From Vigna angularis (Eukaryota > Streptophyta > Magnoliopsida > Fabales > Fabaceae): a DNA stretch of 64,000 nt. The notes beneath the pieces were generated by a model. The model saw only the letters and a list, made by a program, of their open reading frames with translations, ran no database searches and had not been told where the DNA came from. Both the position numbers and the translations under genes were made by a program. Positions 1-11,035 of this stretch are shown here, in pieces (position 1 is the stretch's first letter; the number at the start of each line of letters is the position of its first letter). Location: the NCBI RefSeq assembly GCF_016808095.1, contig NC_068973.1, positions 24,284,077-24,348,076 on the forward strand, in the 5' to 3' direction.

Positions 1-725
1 GCATAACAATGCACCACTTATCATCTTGAAGAGCTTCTTTTATGTTCTTGGGTTTTATTTGAGACACAAAAGCTACTGTTAGGAAAAAAATATTTAAATT
101 ACGTCTAGTAGTTACCCCTTTTGACAAGTTCCAAATGATGTTGTCCAAAGAGAGGCCACGAGGTTGTTGGTAGCTCTTAGGATCCACTTCTTGATTTTGA
201 GTTTCTCTATGATTATTTTCATTTAAGTACATCTCTTCAAGAGCTTCCCTTAAGTAATCCTCATCACCTACAATAGAATTGTTTGACTCAAGAGGGTTTA
301 CTTTCAAGGTCCACAATTTCATCAAAGACAACATGCATTGACTCCTCAATTATTAAAGTTCTTCTATTAAACACCTTCATCAGATTTAGCATCAAATTTT
401 CCTAGATTATCTTTACCATTATTCAATACAAAGTATTTACATCCAAATATTCTTAAATGAGACACATTTGGTTTTCTTCCTTCAAATAGTTCATAAGGAG
501 TTAACTTGAGAATGGGTCTAATAAGCATCCTATTAAGCACATAGCAAGCAGTACTTACTACATCAGCCCAAAAATATTTAGGTACATTAGATTCATTTAA
601 AAGAGTTCTACCTAATTCTTCTAATGACCTATTTTTCCTTTCAACAACCCCATTTTGTTGGGGAGTTTTAGGAGAACAAAAATTATGAGTTATTCCACAC
701 TCATCACAAAATATTTCAAAGATTC
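1..725 (-). pseudogene. Copia polyprotein fragment: integrase C-terminal half to start of reverse transcriptase
   Basis: Read on the minus strand this is the middle of a Ty1/Copia polyprotein. Recognisable pieces, in order, are the end of the integrase core with the Copia signature PQQNGVVERKNRSLEE, then KYFWADVV, then the TPYELFEGRKP and HLRIFGC blocks that follow the core, and near base 1 a stretch like SQIKPKNIKEAL that leads into reverse transcriptase. Frame breaks and stops are present, so no product is expected. It continues the fragment at 3225-4320; the two were separated by the LTR insertion at 731-3219. The reverse transcriptase itself would lie before the window start. Confidence 0.85.
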
Positions 726-766
726 ATTTTTATTAAAATAGAATGACTCGATTTCTCACAACAAGA

Positions 767-794
767 GGGGGGGGGGGGGGGGGGGGGGGGGGGG
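767..794 (+). repeat. Homopolymer run of 28 G near the LTR end
   Basis: 28 consecutive G on the plus strand, just inside the end of the LTR. The sister LTR copy carries the matching C run at 13469-13480, only 12 long, so the tract has changed in length since the copies separated. It could form G-quadruplex structure, and it is also a likely place for sequencing error. Confidence 0.9.
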
Positions 795-1831
795 TGGTTG
801 AATTGGTGAAGTATAAAATTTAAAACTTTCAAAATCTTTTTCACCAAAAGAGATGCCTTTATAGTTTTCTTGAAACGCAAGTTAAAAGATTTTCAATGCA
901 GCGGAAATTTAATTGAATGAGTATAAAGTATAATCGATTGAATGTAAAAGAGTAGGGAATAGAAAGATCAAATGCTGAGTTTTTATACTAGTTCGGTCAA
1001 TCCTACATCCAGTGTCCTTCCAACCACAGGAAGCCAATGCACTATAATGATCAAGATTTTTACAACAAGGTTTTTATAGAGACCTCACGTCAAAAATTTA
1101 AAACACCTCTCTAACCCTCTAATAAAAATATAGGCAGTACATAAACAGACTAGCAGCAAGAATCCCCTCTCCTGCAGTCCAACCCCTTTGAGGCACCCTC
1201 AAAGTAAAGAACACAACACGTCCTTCTTCCTGTAATCACAACAGGGAACTCATCCCAATCTTCAACAAATTGTAGAACCTGATCTTGCACTAGACACCCA
1301 AATGTGCAGATAGATCAAACTTTTAAACTCAGCAACCTTGCTCATCAAGAAATTTCAAGCAGTTGATCACCCGGTCAATCTTGTTTTCTTTGAGCTTTTC
1401 CTCTTTGTCTAAGAATCAAACTTTCTACAAAAGAATATGAAAATGTCAGAATCACAAAAGTTCCTCCAGAAATCAAATTTGCATCAATTTATAGTATAAA
1501 ACATCTATGACGCATTTTAATCGACTTTGCTACTAATACAGTCGAATACACCAATTCAGTTATAACAGTTAGTAGCAGTCAAAGCAATTAATTGAATTCA
1601 CAATTAACGCAGTCGAATAACATTTAATGCTTGGTCAACACATTTAAAAATATAGCCGTTGTGACAGTTATATCAAGCATTAATAGATTTCAAAACAGTA
1701 ACAAACTTAATCGAATACATATCGCATGCAATCGATTATGCAACAATGTTAAGTAAAGTTTTGAAAAATTTTCTCTTTGAAAAACTCTCACAACACACTT
1801 AAAAAAATTGTGCAAAGACGCGAGTTTTAAT

Positions 1832-2891
1832 TGTCGATATCAGGACAACCGGTATCGTAGAGTCGCGCAGTGGAATAAAATAGCGGAAAGCGTGTTACGG
1901 TCACAAATCAAGTTAAAATAGTTGGTTTCAAAAATTTATTTTCTTAGAGAACTTTTATCAAATAGTTGATGTGCTAAGAGTTTAAAGAGTGTCGAGTTCA
2001 AGAAATTCAACACAGAAATTTTATCCTGGTTCGAATCAAAAGATTCTACGTCCAATCGTTAATAGTGATTAACCTTTTTCACTAAAATAATGTTTGTACA
2101 GATTACAATATATGAAGTAAAGATTAAGAAACGAGAACACCTTTCGTTCGACAAACGAACGGAAGAACCTACCTTCGACAAACGAACCGGAAGAACATAC
2201 TCAGCCAACTTGAAGAGAACCGCTTCGACATTAGACACACTAAGCGCGAACTTCTCCTATTCACAAGACTTGACTTAAGCAACTCTATCACTTGAGAACT
2301 TCCTCAGACAAACTGTATTCTCAAATGGCATAGATCCCTTTTCACTATCAGAGACCTTCCCATAGGCACAAAGCTCTGATACTCTCAAAATGAAAAGTTC
2401 AGGTTAACCCTCTGAGGGTTTTAAAACAACTATATATAGACAGATGGTCTGAAATTGAAAAGACACATAACAACTGCCAGTGATAATCGATTATTGTTAG
2501 TGATAATAGATTATTCAAGTCCGTTATAGGGTTTTTCAAAAAGTGATAATCGATTATCCTGAGGAACAATCGATTATTCCAGGGACTTGGGCAGTTCTCA
2601 TCAGGACCAGTGATAATTGATTATTTGAAGTAATAATCGATTATTCCAAAGCGAAATGGTTTTTCAGGAAAGCTCATGATAATCGATTATTCCACCACAT
2701 AATCGATTATATACGTAACTATCTTAAAGATACAAGATTTCTAAGTTTTACATGTTTGAAATCTTTCCTAATACATTTGCAAACTACAAAAGTGCTTTTA
2801 AAACAATTATAACTTGATTCTTCGAGTTTATTTCTTGCAGTAGCATCAAAATCATTTATCTTCAAAGTACCAATGCTCCTCATTGGTAACA
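1832..2891. repeat. Solo LTR, TSD TTAAT
   Basis: The block begins TGTCGATATC and ends GGTAACA, giving canonical TG...CA termini. TTAAT is duplicated at 1827-1831 and 2892-2896. The sister LTR at 4440-13514 lacks the block: its sequence reads straight across the junction. There is no coding content of retrotransposon type (a 62-residue open frame at 2090-2278 looks accidental). The interior holds an array of ATAATCGATTAT palindromes. I cannot assign the family or orientation. Confidence 0.8.
2481..2712. repeat. Cluster of ATAATCGATTAT palindromes
   Basis: About eight exact or near copies of the self-complementary 12-mer ATAATCGATTAT occur irregularly in about 230 bases inside the solo LTR. 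Spacing varies, so this is not a simple tandem repeat. Looser AATCGATT motifs also occur in the surrounding host LTR (around 1660-1740 and 2890) and its sister copy (around 4570-4680). Confidence 0.8.
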
Positions 2892-3224
2892 TTAATCGAT
2901 TCACCTTATAATGTAATCGACTTAAAACTGTTGTTTTGCCACACAATTAAAATTCAACATTTGTGCTTGTGGTTTTTCTCATCCAAAAACATGTGTCATG
3001 CATTCATGTATAAAATCACATATATAACACAGTGACATGCAATGAACAACACAACAACACAATCATGTTCTCATATACGCATATAACATGTAAGCATAGA
3101 ACATGTAACACATAATTCACATGTTTTATTAATTATGCGTTGTCATCATTAAAAACTCATATATTATTGTGATTGTGGGTTTAGCTAAACCGGTGCTCCC
3201 CCTATCAACAATCTCAATAATTTT

Positions 3225-4320
3225 GAAATGCACCACCGTGATCACTTCTTAAAGTTTTGATTTTCAAATCCTTTTCATTTTGAACACGTTTTGCAAAAGT
3301 TTTGAATGCTTTAAAAGCTTCAATTTTCAAAGTTAAAAAGAAAGTCCAAGTAAGTCGTGTATAATTATCAACAATCATAAGAGCATAATAGTTTCCACCA
3401 AAACTCTTAATTCTAGATGGACCAAACAAGTCCATATGCAAAAGTTCTAGAGGTTTTGATGTAGAAATCATGCTTTTAGATGAAAAAGAGGATTTGGTTT
3501 GTTTTCCTTATTGACAAGCATATCAGAATTTGTCTTTTTCAAATTTTGGCTTAGGCAGACCAATCCCAAGATCTTTAGAAATCAATTTATTTAGATGTTG
3601 CATATGAATGTGTGCAACTCTTTTATGCCATAGCCAAGGATTTCCCTCTTTTGCAACTAAATATGTTATGCTATGACTAAATGCACTTTCAATTTCAATC
3701 AAATAAATATTGTTATACCTAACACCTTGCAAAGCAATATCAGAAGAATTCTTAAAATAAACAGTACATTTATCACTTTCAAATGTTACCTTGAGACCTT
3801 TGACACATAATTGACTTATGCTTAGGAAGTTGTGTTTGAGACCTTCGACATACAATACGTCTTTTATGGTCAATATGTTTCCTCCTCCAATATCTTTGGT
3901 TCCAATAATTATCCCTTTGTTGTTATCATCACATGTCACAAATCCTTGCTTTTTCTTCTCAAAAGAGATTAACCTCTTTTTGTCACCGGTCATGTGTCTT
4001 GAACACCCATTGTTAAGATACCACAATGATTTCTTTGACTTAGTAGGTTCCTACAAAACAAATTAAGCAAGAGTTTAGGTCCCCAATCTCATTATGGGTC
4101 CTTGGGGTTAGTACATGCAAGCAAGCATCATTTCACAACTTTAATCCATGCATATTTTCCAGTTGGAACTCCAAAATGTTCAATGTTGCATTTGTTTGAT
4201 GTATGACCATGCTTCATTCAATAAAAACAAAAAACATCATGCACCTCAATTGATCAATTTGAATTCATATTTACTTTCTTGCTTTGCATTCAAAAACCTT
4301 TAAATTGTTCTTCAAAAGTC
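3225..4320 (-). pseudogene. Copia polyprotein fragment: gag zinc knuckle, protease, gag-pre-integrase, integrase start
   Basis: Minus-strand remains of a Ty1/Copia polyprotein. Starting near 4300 there is a damaged zinc knuckle (CFY, a stop, then MKHGHTSNKC) followed by the KYAWIKV-type linker. An open stretch at 4026-3523 holds WYLNNGCSRHMTGD (normally WYLDSGCSRHMTGD, so the catalytic protease Asp appears lost) and continues through NILTIKDVLYVEGLKHNFLS into the integrase HHCC zinc site (LWHKRVAHIHMQHL). A second stretch at 3471-3214 continues the integrase core (LLHMDLFGPSRIKSFGG, DNYTRLTWTFFL) up to DHGGAFQN, where the LTR insertion cuts it. Stops and frameshifts make it non-functional. 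It lies next to a Gypsy LTR tail at 4325. Confidence 0.88.
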
Positions 4321-4324
4321 TTAA

Positions 4325-4430
4325 TTAGTTGAGTAATCACATAATTGTTTAGTGTCGTGAGTCCTTTGGGAAACGATACTTGGTCTTACCATTTTATTAT
4401 TACTTGATACGATTCGGTACAGTTGTCGAC
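4325..4430 (+). repeat. Fragment of an Athila-like LTR 3' end
   Basis: About 100 bases match the end of the 5' LTR of the Athila-like element near 58540-58640: both read through TTGTTTAGTG, GATACTTGGTCTTACCA and GCGATTCGGTACA-like segments, with scattered differences. Only the LTR tail is present. It is directly followed by the truncated LTR starting near 4440. Confidence 0.65.
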
Positions 4431-5184
4431 ATCTTAATAGTTATATGTGTGATATTATACATGAATGCATGACAATGTTTTTGGATGAGAAAAACCACAA
4501 GAACTAATGTTGAATTTTAATTGTGTGGCAAAACAACAGTTTTAAGTTGATTACATTATGCGGTGAATCGATTAAAACTCGTGTCTTTCCACAAACCTTT
4601 TTCAAGTGTGCTGTGAGAGTTTTTCAAAACTTTGCTTAACATTGTTGCATAATCGATTGCATGTGATATGTATTCGATTAAATTTGTTACTGTTTTGAAA
4701 TCTATTAATGCTTGATATAACTGTCACAACGGCTATATTTTTAAATGTGTTGACCAAGCATTAAATGTTATTCGACTCCATTAATTGTGAATTCAATTAA
4801 TTGCTTGGACTGCTACTAATTGTTATAACTGAATTGGTGTATTCGACTGCATTAGTAGCAAAGTCGATTATATTGCGTCTTATACGAGTTTATCTATATA
4901 TTGATGCAAATTTGACCGTGGTGATCAACTACTTGTGATTTCTTGAAGAGCAAGATTGTTGAGTTTCAAAATCTGATATATCTGCATATTTGGGTGTCTA
5001 CTGCAAGATCAGGGTCTGCAATCTGCTGAAGATTGGGTTGAGTTCCCTGTTATGATTACAAGAAGAAGGACGTGTTGCGTTCTTGAATTTGAGGGTCCTT
5101 CAAAGGGGTTAGACTACAGGAGAGGGGATTCTTGCTGCTACTCTGTTTATGTATTGCTTATATTTTGATTAGAGGGTTAGAGAG

Positions 5185-7304
5185 TGATAACACTCTAGAT
5201 TTACATATTTTTCTTTGTTAAAAATCATTTCTTAGATTTCTTTAGTTTTTAATTTCTTAGAATTAGGCTAGTTTTATGTTTTTCTCTTAATTCTTTAGAA
5301 TTGTAAAATTTTAGTTAAAAATAGGTTTTTAGATGTAATTTTTAATCTTTGTTAATAATTAGGAAATTAGTATTTTTCTGAAATTCTTTTAATAAAAAAA
5401 ATGTTTGGTTTTAATTAGTTTTTAATCTCATAATATTTCTTCTTATTTGCATTCTAACTCTTTTATTCAATTTTTTTAGATTGGATCTGGTTTGGGCTTG
5501 AACAGCCAGTAAAAACACTAGGCCCTGATCCCTCTTTGGGCTGTTTTATGGCTGAATCTATTGGACAGCAGGGAGCAACAATTGGGCCGCTGAAGATGCT
5601 GGATTGGTAATGAAATTGGGCCTATTGGTCTGCTGATTGGAAATAAATAGTCCAATGCTGGTGCACTGGATTTGGGGCAGCTGTGCATGGGTTTCAATTA
5701 AATGAAACGCACCGTTTTGGAGGCTGGCAGTTGTAGTTCCTTTGGGGGTCTTCACTCCATCACTTCATTTGAAGGCAGTAGCACACACGAGCCAAGAGAG
5801 AGTGAGGCGAGAGGAAGAAGAAGAGAGCTCCACTGGTGCGGTCCTGCCCGGAGAAGATGACCGGAGCTGACCGACACTGCCACGTGGAGGGCGAAGATTA
5901 CAGCGTGTCAAGCAAGGTTCCCCTCTCCCAATTTTTTCTCTTTTTCCGTTTTCCACCCTATAAAAAGGGTTCTCTCATGTAAAATAAACACTTCTTCATA
6001 CAATTTTACACACGTTCAGATACCTTTAGTTTTACGTTTTGTAGATTAGGCTTTACGCTTTCTATAGAGTAGGTTTTCGTTCTCCTTGCTTTTGGAGCGC
6101 ACATCACGATGGTGACAGCCCGCGGTGGCTCTGATTGAGCATTTGTTCAGTACATATTTTTGTAATTTTCTTTTCTCGTTAATAATACATTTTGTTCTTG
6201 ATGTTTCGCTTGTTCAGTGTTTTGTGATTCTGTTATGTTTCATGCTTGTGTGTTTCCCTTGTTGTTTCAATGAAGAAACGAATTGGACTATGATTCTCTG
6301 CATTCTATAGTTCCTTTTGGAATCAAACGACTCTATATTGAGCATTCACTTTCGAGATGTCTTCTCGAGCCAAAGATGAGTCCAGTACATAAAAACTCAT
6401 TCAGTTTTGTGTTTATATTTTTTTCTTCTATTATTGTTGTATGTGATTTTAATTCTGTAATTGAACTCTATTTGAGATTTGTGAAGGAAAACATCCACAT
6501 TTCTACATCTGTTTTGGATGTAATATGATTCCATAGTGAGCATGACTTATCAAGAGGTCTTCTTGAGAGATGTTAAGCTTCATAATTGTCAGATTAAGTT
6601 CAATTTCAGTGTGGTAATCCTGTTCTTGTGAAAGTGTGCATTGATTGAATATTTGAGTGAGAATTTCTATTTTAAGTTTTGAAACATGAACTAAAAAGCA
6701 CCCAAGGAGGGCTTAAATTTCTCATAATGTCTTTCTGAAGAGTAATTGAGACTCTTCCATTCAATCAATTGCACATTTGCCTCTGTTGTTTGCTTTCTGT
6801 CTAATATCCTTAGTTTGCTTCTTTATCTTTAGTATTCCTTTTGACTTGATATTAGAATAGTCTTAGTTTTGATTGTGATTTTATTTTCTTGTTTTTTATT
6901 TCATCATTTACATATTGTAGTGATAATCTTGAGGTTTTGTTATTAGACAGTAGCAATGCTCATTAGTTTAGATAATTTTAATTGCAGTTAAATTTTCATA
7001 TTAGCTTAGATGTTGGTGTTTCTGTTTTAGGTAGTTTAGAGTTCCATTTTCTTTTATTTTTCCTTTTAGTTCATATTCTTTCTTTCCTTAAACAAATTTT
7101 CTTATTCTTTTTAATTTCATTGTTTCATTTTCTATTTCCCCACCTTGTTTTTATAGTTGAGTAGTAAATAATTACAAGAATTAACTTTACACTCTGAAGC
7201 TTAATCATAGTTGAGTCCTTGGATTGATCCTTAGTTATCCCTCTACTACATTAGTGGGGAAACTGAGTTTGTTGGCTTTGATGCGACTAAAAGCGAGTTT
7301 AACA
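5185..7304 (+). repeat. 5' LTR of the LARD-like element
   Basis: 2120 bp, equal in length to the 3' LTR, differing by scattered substitutions and tiny indels. A TATA box (TATAAAAA, 5959-5966) follows a GC-richer region and is the likely promoter; transcription would start shortly downstream. Short open frames here are repeated in the 3' LTR and look accidental. Confidence 0.9.
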
Positions 7305-7306
7305 AA

Positions 7307-7324
7307 TGGCGCCGTTGCCGGGGA
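7307..7324 (+). other. Primer binding site TGGCGCCGTTGCCGGGGA
   Basis: Two bases after the 5' LTR. This sequence is the standard minus-strand primer site of Athila-type and related plant Gypsy retrotransposons. It places the pol-less element in that superfamily although no Gypsy protein remains. Confidence 0.85.
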
Positions 7325-7461
7325 CTCGGCAAATTAAGTCTTAGAGTGTTAGGTTAGTCTTGTTTAGTTTTATTCTTTTCTTTGATAGATTTTTTTCTTT
7401 AGTTCTGTCCTAGAGATCTCAGTGGTCTTGTTGGTGTTCTCCCAGTGTGTATTTGGTAAGC

Positions 7462-7767
7462 ATGGATCATTCCTCTGCATATGGTAATCGTCTTTTCCCA
7501 TATAATGCTCAACCACAAAGTTTTGACCTGTTATGTGAGCCTTTTATTGAGCATCCTTTGCGGCAACCACCACCATATTTTCAATCAATTTGTGAGCAGC
7601 CACCCTGGCTTATGCAACAACAGCTGCCACACTTATACTGGGATCAGTGTGCTGAACCAGAGCAGGAGAATTTTCAGGCAGAACAATCATGGCAGCCACA
7701 ATTCTGTGATCAGCAGCAGGGGATTCTAGCCTCTAAACTTCAAGGGCTGACCACTCAAGTGGCTTAG
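7462..7767 (+). CDS. Unknown protein of the LARD-like element, N-terminal part
   Basis: A 101-residue frame starting at the first ATG after the primer site (an upstream GTG in frame is ignored). It is rich in Gln, Pro, Trp and Tyr (for example PPPYFQSICEQPPWLMQQQ) and ends in a helical stretch LASKLQGLTTQVA. The TAG stop at 7765 is followed in the same frame by LVAIVNKLTGRVEEEKEAA, which continues the helix pattern, so the stop looks like a mutation of a CAG codon. The original protein probably ran on into the next frame. I recognise no gag or enzyme domain; a structural protein replacing gag is a guess. Confidence 0.5.
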   Translation: MDHSSAYGNRLFPYNAQPQSFDLLCEPFIEHPLRQPPPYFQSICEQPPWLMQQQLPHLYWDQCAEPEQENFQAEQSWQPQFCDQQQGILASKLQGLTTQVA

Positions 7768-7877
7768 TTAGTAGCTATAGTCAACAAGTTGACTGGGAGG
7801 GTTGAAGAGGAAAAAGAGGCAGCAACCAATGAGGCACCACTGATGGTAGTTGCTGCCCTAGTGTTTCAAGAGATTCA

Positions 7878-8918
7878 TTGTCCAACCACCTCTATGCCAA
7901 GGAAGAGTTCATTATCTGCAAGCTGGATGGGAATGATCCTGAAAGGGTAACTGGTGAATCAAGACATCAGGTTTTCTTTAAACTGAATCTTCCAATTGAT
8001 ATAGACGAGGTTCAACCTGATTTTAACGTTTTTGATATGTTTAAAGTTGAACTCATAGAACATGCATTGAATAGTGTCCCTATCATGCCTATACATTCTC
8101 ACATTTGTGATTCAGCACTTGAAATAAAGCACATTGACATACCTGTGACTGTTCATGATCCTTTCACTAACATCAATTTCTATGATAGATTTAATAAGGC
8201 AATTGCTGAGGAGCTTGAACAGGTTTACTCTGAACTTGAACTTCCTATTTGTTTGGGTGAGATGCAAATTAAAATTAATGATCATGTGCATGTTGAGTCT
8301 CAGAAACTCTTACCTGATATTCTTACTGTCATGCCTAGCAATTCTGAATTGGTGGATGAGAATTTTGTTGTGAATCATAGAAACACACCTACTGATGGGT
8401 GTTCAGATTTTAATGCATTAAATTTTGATGATTTGCTGGGTTATTCTGATTTCACTTTTGACAGCTCTGTATTATTTGATGATTCACTCATGTGTGCTGA
8501 TTATGATGTGGCAGATGATATACCTATGGCAGACATTGATTGTAATAAATATGCAGACACTAATAGCAAAGATGCAGTCCTGACTGTGCAAGGAAGGAGG
8601 GTTGCTAATGGTGGCAAGCTTACACGCCCAACACCAATTCCAAGTAACCACCAGCTACAAACACTGAATGGAGAGTTGAGAATGCTGCAACAAATGACTG
8701 AGAAAAAGGATTTCAATGCAGCCATGGAAGCAATGCGCACTTGGGCAGAGCATGGAGAAAATCCAATAAGCTCTTTCTTTTCCCTTCTTTTAAATAGTAG
8801 ATATAGGTCTTTTACAGTAGTTTACATAGCTTTAAGTAGCATAGTAAATAGTAGGATAGATAATATGTTGTTTTTCATAAAAATAAAAAGAATTAACTTT
8901 CATTTATGGCCAATCTGA
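7878..8918 (+). CDS. Unknown protein of the LARD-like element, C-terminal part
   Basis: About 346 codons open, without an ATG at its head; it follows the previous frame after a stop and a +1/-1 shift near 7870, so it is most likely the rest of one longer protein of about 480 residues. It is acidic and rich in Asp, Ile, Phe and Leu, with repeating IDIDEV, NFDDLLGYSDF and DVADDIPMADID-type segments. A basic, more soluble segment (RRVANGGKLTRPTPIPS) and a helix (LRMLQQMTEKKDFNAAMEAM) come near the end. No zinc knuckle, protease or polymerase motif is present. The long open frame in a pol-less element suggests past selection. Function unknown. Confidence 0.45.
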   Translation: MSNHLYAKEEFIICKLDGNDPERVTGESRHQVFFKLNLPIDIDEVQPDFNVFDMFKVELIEHALNSVPIMPIHSHICDSALEIKHIDIPVTVHDPFTNINFYDRFNKAIAEELEQVYSELELPICLGEMQIKINDHVHVESQKLLPDILTVMPSNSELVDENFVVNHRNTPTDGCSDFNALNFDDLLGYSDFTFDSSVLFDDSLMCADYDVADDIPMADIDCNKYADTNSKDAVLTVQGRRVANGGKLTRPTPIPSNHQLQTLNGELRMLQQMTEKKDFNAAMEAMRTWAEHGENPISSFFSLLLNSRYRSFTVVYIALSSIVNSRIDNMLFFIKIKRINFHLWPI

Positions 8919-11035
8919 ATAAGTTCTTTTCCTCTTTAGTTTTATAGTTTTACTTTTAAGTCTTGTTTCTATTCTTGTTCAGTTGTTGTTCTTTTTGTGT
9001 TTTTCAGTTTCTATTCTTGTACATATTTGTTGCTGTTTGATCTGAGTATGTTTTTGTTGATTAGAAAACCTTACTTACTCAGACATTGAGGGCAATGTGC
9101 CTCTTAAGTGTAGGGGTGAGGGGTTGTAGTTAAAATTTTTGCTTTTACTTTGATAGATGTGTTTAGTATCTGTTTTAGTAATAAAATAGGGGTATTTTTT
9201 TTCTGAATTGTTTTTCTCTTAGCTTAGGTCTGGTTTAGTTTTAAATACCTAGAGTAGTTTCCCATTCTTGTTTTAGTCTGTAAATACCTATTTTTGTTAC
9301 TTATCTGTTTTAGTTTAGTTTTTAGCTTTGTTGTTAATAGTTCTTTAGGTTTTTACAGTTCATTCATTTTCTTGTTTAAGTTGTTTTAGCTTAGGTTGTT
9401 TTACTGTTTTTGAATCTATTTTAGAACTTCTTTTAGGTCCCTTTTCTTTGCTTATTTCTATTATTTTCTCTTCCTTTGTAGTTACTTGTTCTGTTTTAAG
9501 CTCTTGATTAGTTTCATGCTTTGTTTCAAGTTTTCAATTAGGATTTTCTTCATAATTAGGTTCTATTTTCTTTCTGCTACTGTTTTTAAAAATTTTTCTG
9601 AATCTGTTTAGCTTTTTCTTTTTCAATTCTTTGGTTAATCTGTCCTTGTTTAGATAGCTAATTGGAATAGTTTAGGTTTATCTTCTATCAATATATTAGG
9701 TAGTTTAGGACTGATTCCAGGTTCCTTTTATTTCTCTAACCTTTGTTTCTATTCTTTTAGATTTTATTTTAAGCTTATCTTCATTCTTTGTTGATTTCAT
9801 TCAAATTTTTGCTTTATTTCCTTAGATTAGAATTGTCAAGAGTAGACTTAGCTTTGGATTTGGGCAGAAGTAGTTCTAGCATTAATTTTTACAGTCCTTA
9901 GTTCATTTCAATTCAGTAATTTTTGCATAGGATGAGTAGCAAGTCAGTTTTAACAAATTTTAAACCCTTGAGAGATTTTGGGCCAGTTTTTGTCTTTCTT
10001 GTGTGATAACATGCATGTTTAATTGTCATTCTCATTTTGCATTGATTCTTTGTGATGTGCTTGCTCTTGGTAACTTTGAATATGATCTAGGCATCCTTCA
10101 TTTTTCCAGTTTAGCTTATCCATTTCATTCCTTACCATTGCACCTTATATTGAGCCTTAGCCTCTTTTCTTTGTTTTCCATCCATTTCAAGCCATTTCCC
10201 CCAACCAATCATTCCTTAGAGACTTGTGAGATGTAGGGAGAAGTCTAGAACTTGGTGAGTGCATGAAAAAGAGTGAGGCCAAAAGTGAAAAAGAAAAGAA
10301 AAAAATGTGTTGAAAAAAAATTCGGTTTGGTTGAAAAAGAAAGAAACAGGTATGGAAATGAGAAAAATCAGAAAAAGAAATTGAAAAAGAGACCTGAAAT
10401 GAATGAAAGAGAAAGAGAACCAGAGAAAAAGAAAGAAAAAAAAATCATCTCGCCAAAGTCTGAGAAAAATAGTATGTCCTGAGTTCTATTTTTATCCCTT
10501 GTTCTTCACATTTCTCTACTTATTTCAATTTCCATTCTTTTTTGTTTTTCTATTTCATTCCATGAACATTACAAGCAAATTAAAGACCTATTGATTTAGA
10601 GAAGCCCTGAGTCAAGCACTGTCATTTAGAGTCTTTTCAAAGTTGTGAATGGTAGTTGGCATGACATGATTGAGTGAAACAGGATTGCCCTAAACACTTG
10701 AGTGATTTGAGTGCATACACTACATCCTGTGAGGTTGAGACTGACTGCTACTTGTTCATATGTTTGCTTTGCTGAGATAGATTGGATTAAGCTGTTATAA
10801 TGCTTACTGGAATTGCTGAAATTTGAATCTAAAGTTGAGAATTCTTTTGGTGCAGTTCTGATTTGATGAAATAGCTATAATTGGTTTGATTTTGCAGGTT
10901 TGAACAAGCTGAAATAGGATTTAGAAGTTTCTTGTTGTGTGTCTTTAGTCTTTTCTTTTTAGATTGAGTCTTTGCTTTTGCTTTTTCTTTTTAGTTGTCC
11001 CTGCCCAAGAGGGTAGTTGTCTAAGTGTGGGGGTG
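8919..11035 (+). other. Untranslated 3' interior of the LARD-like element with polypurine tract
   Basis: About 2.1 kb without a credible gene. It is T-rich with many TTTAG repeats up to about 9900. A purine-rich patch of GAAAAAG-type repeats (10270-10450) produces short Lys/Glu-rich open frames that I regard as accidental. The last bases, GTGTGGGGGTG before the 3' LTR, are the likely second-strand primer. Confidence 0.7.

Larger units (their letters stand above)
731..3219 (-). repeat. Solo-like LTR inserted in the Copia integrase, TSD ATTTT
   Basis: The five bases ATTTT flank this block at 726-730 and 3220-3224, and joining the outer sides restores the integrase reading frame. On the minus strand it starts TATTGAGATTG and ends CTATTTTAATA, so the terminal dinucleotides are TA and TA instead of the usual TG and CA. 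A second copy of the same family lies on the plus strand at 4440-13514. A younger solo LTR (1832-2891) is inserted inside it. Without that insert the LTR is about 1.4 kb. No internal coding region is present, which suggests LTR-LTR recombination. Confidence 0.75.

Noticed and set aside
5558..5956. Minus-strand frames in the 5' LTR of the LARD-like element (also at 11328-11807)
   Set aside because: They occur in both LTRs with changes that disturb the frame and have no domain; the region is promoter DNA.
10273..10594. Lys/Glu-rich frames that could suggest a nuclear protein
   Set aside because: They come from a GAAAAAG purine tract in the untranslated part of the LARD-like element.
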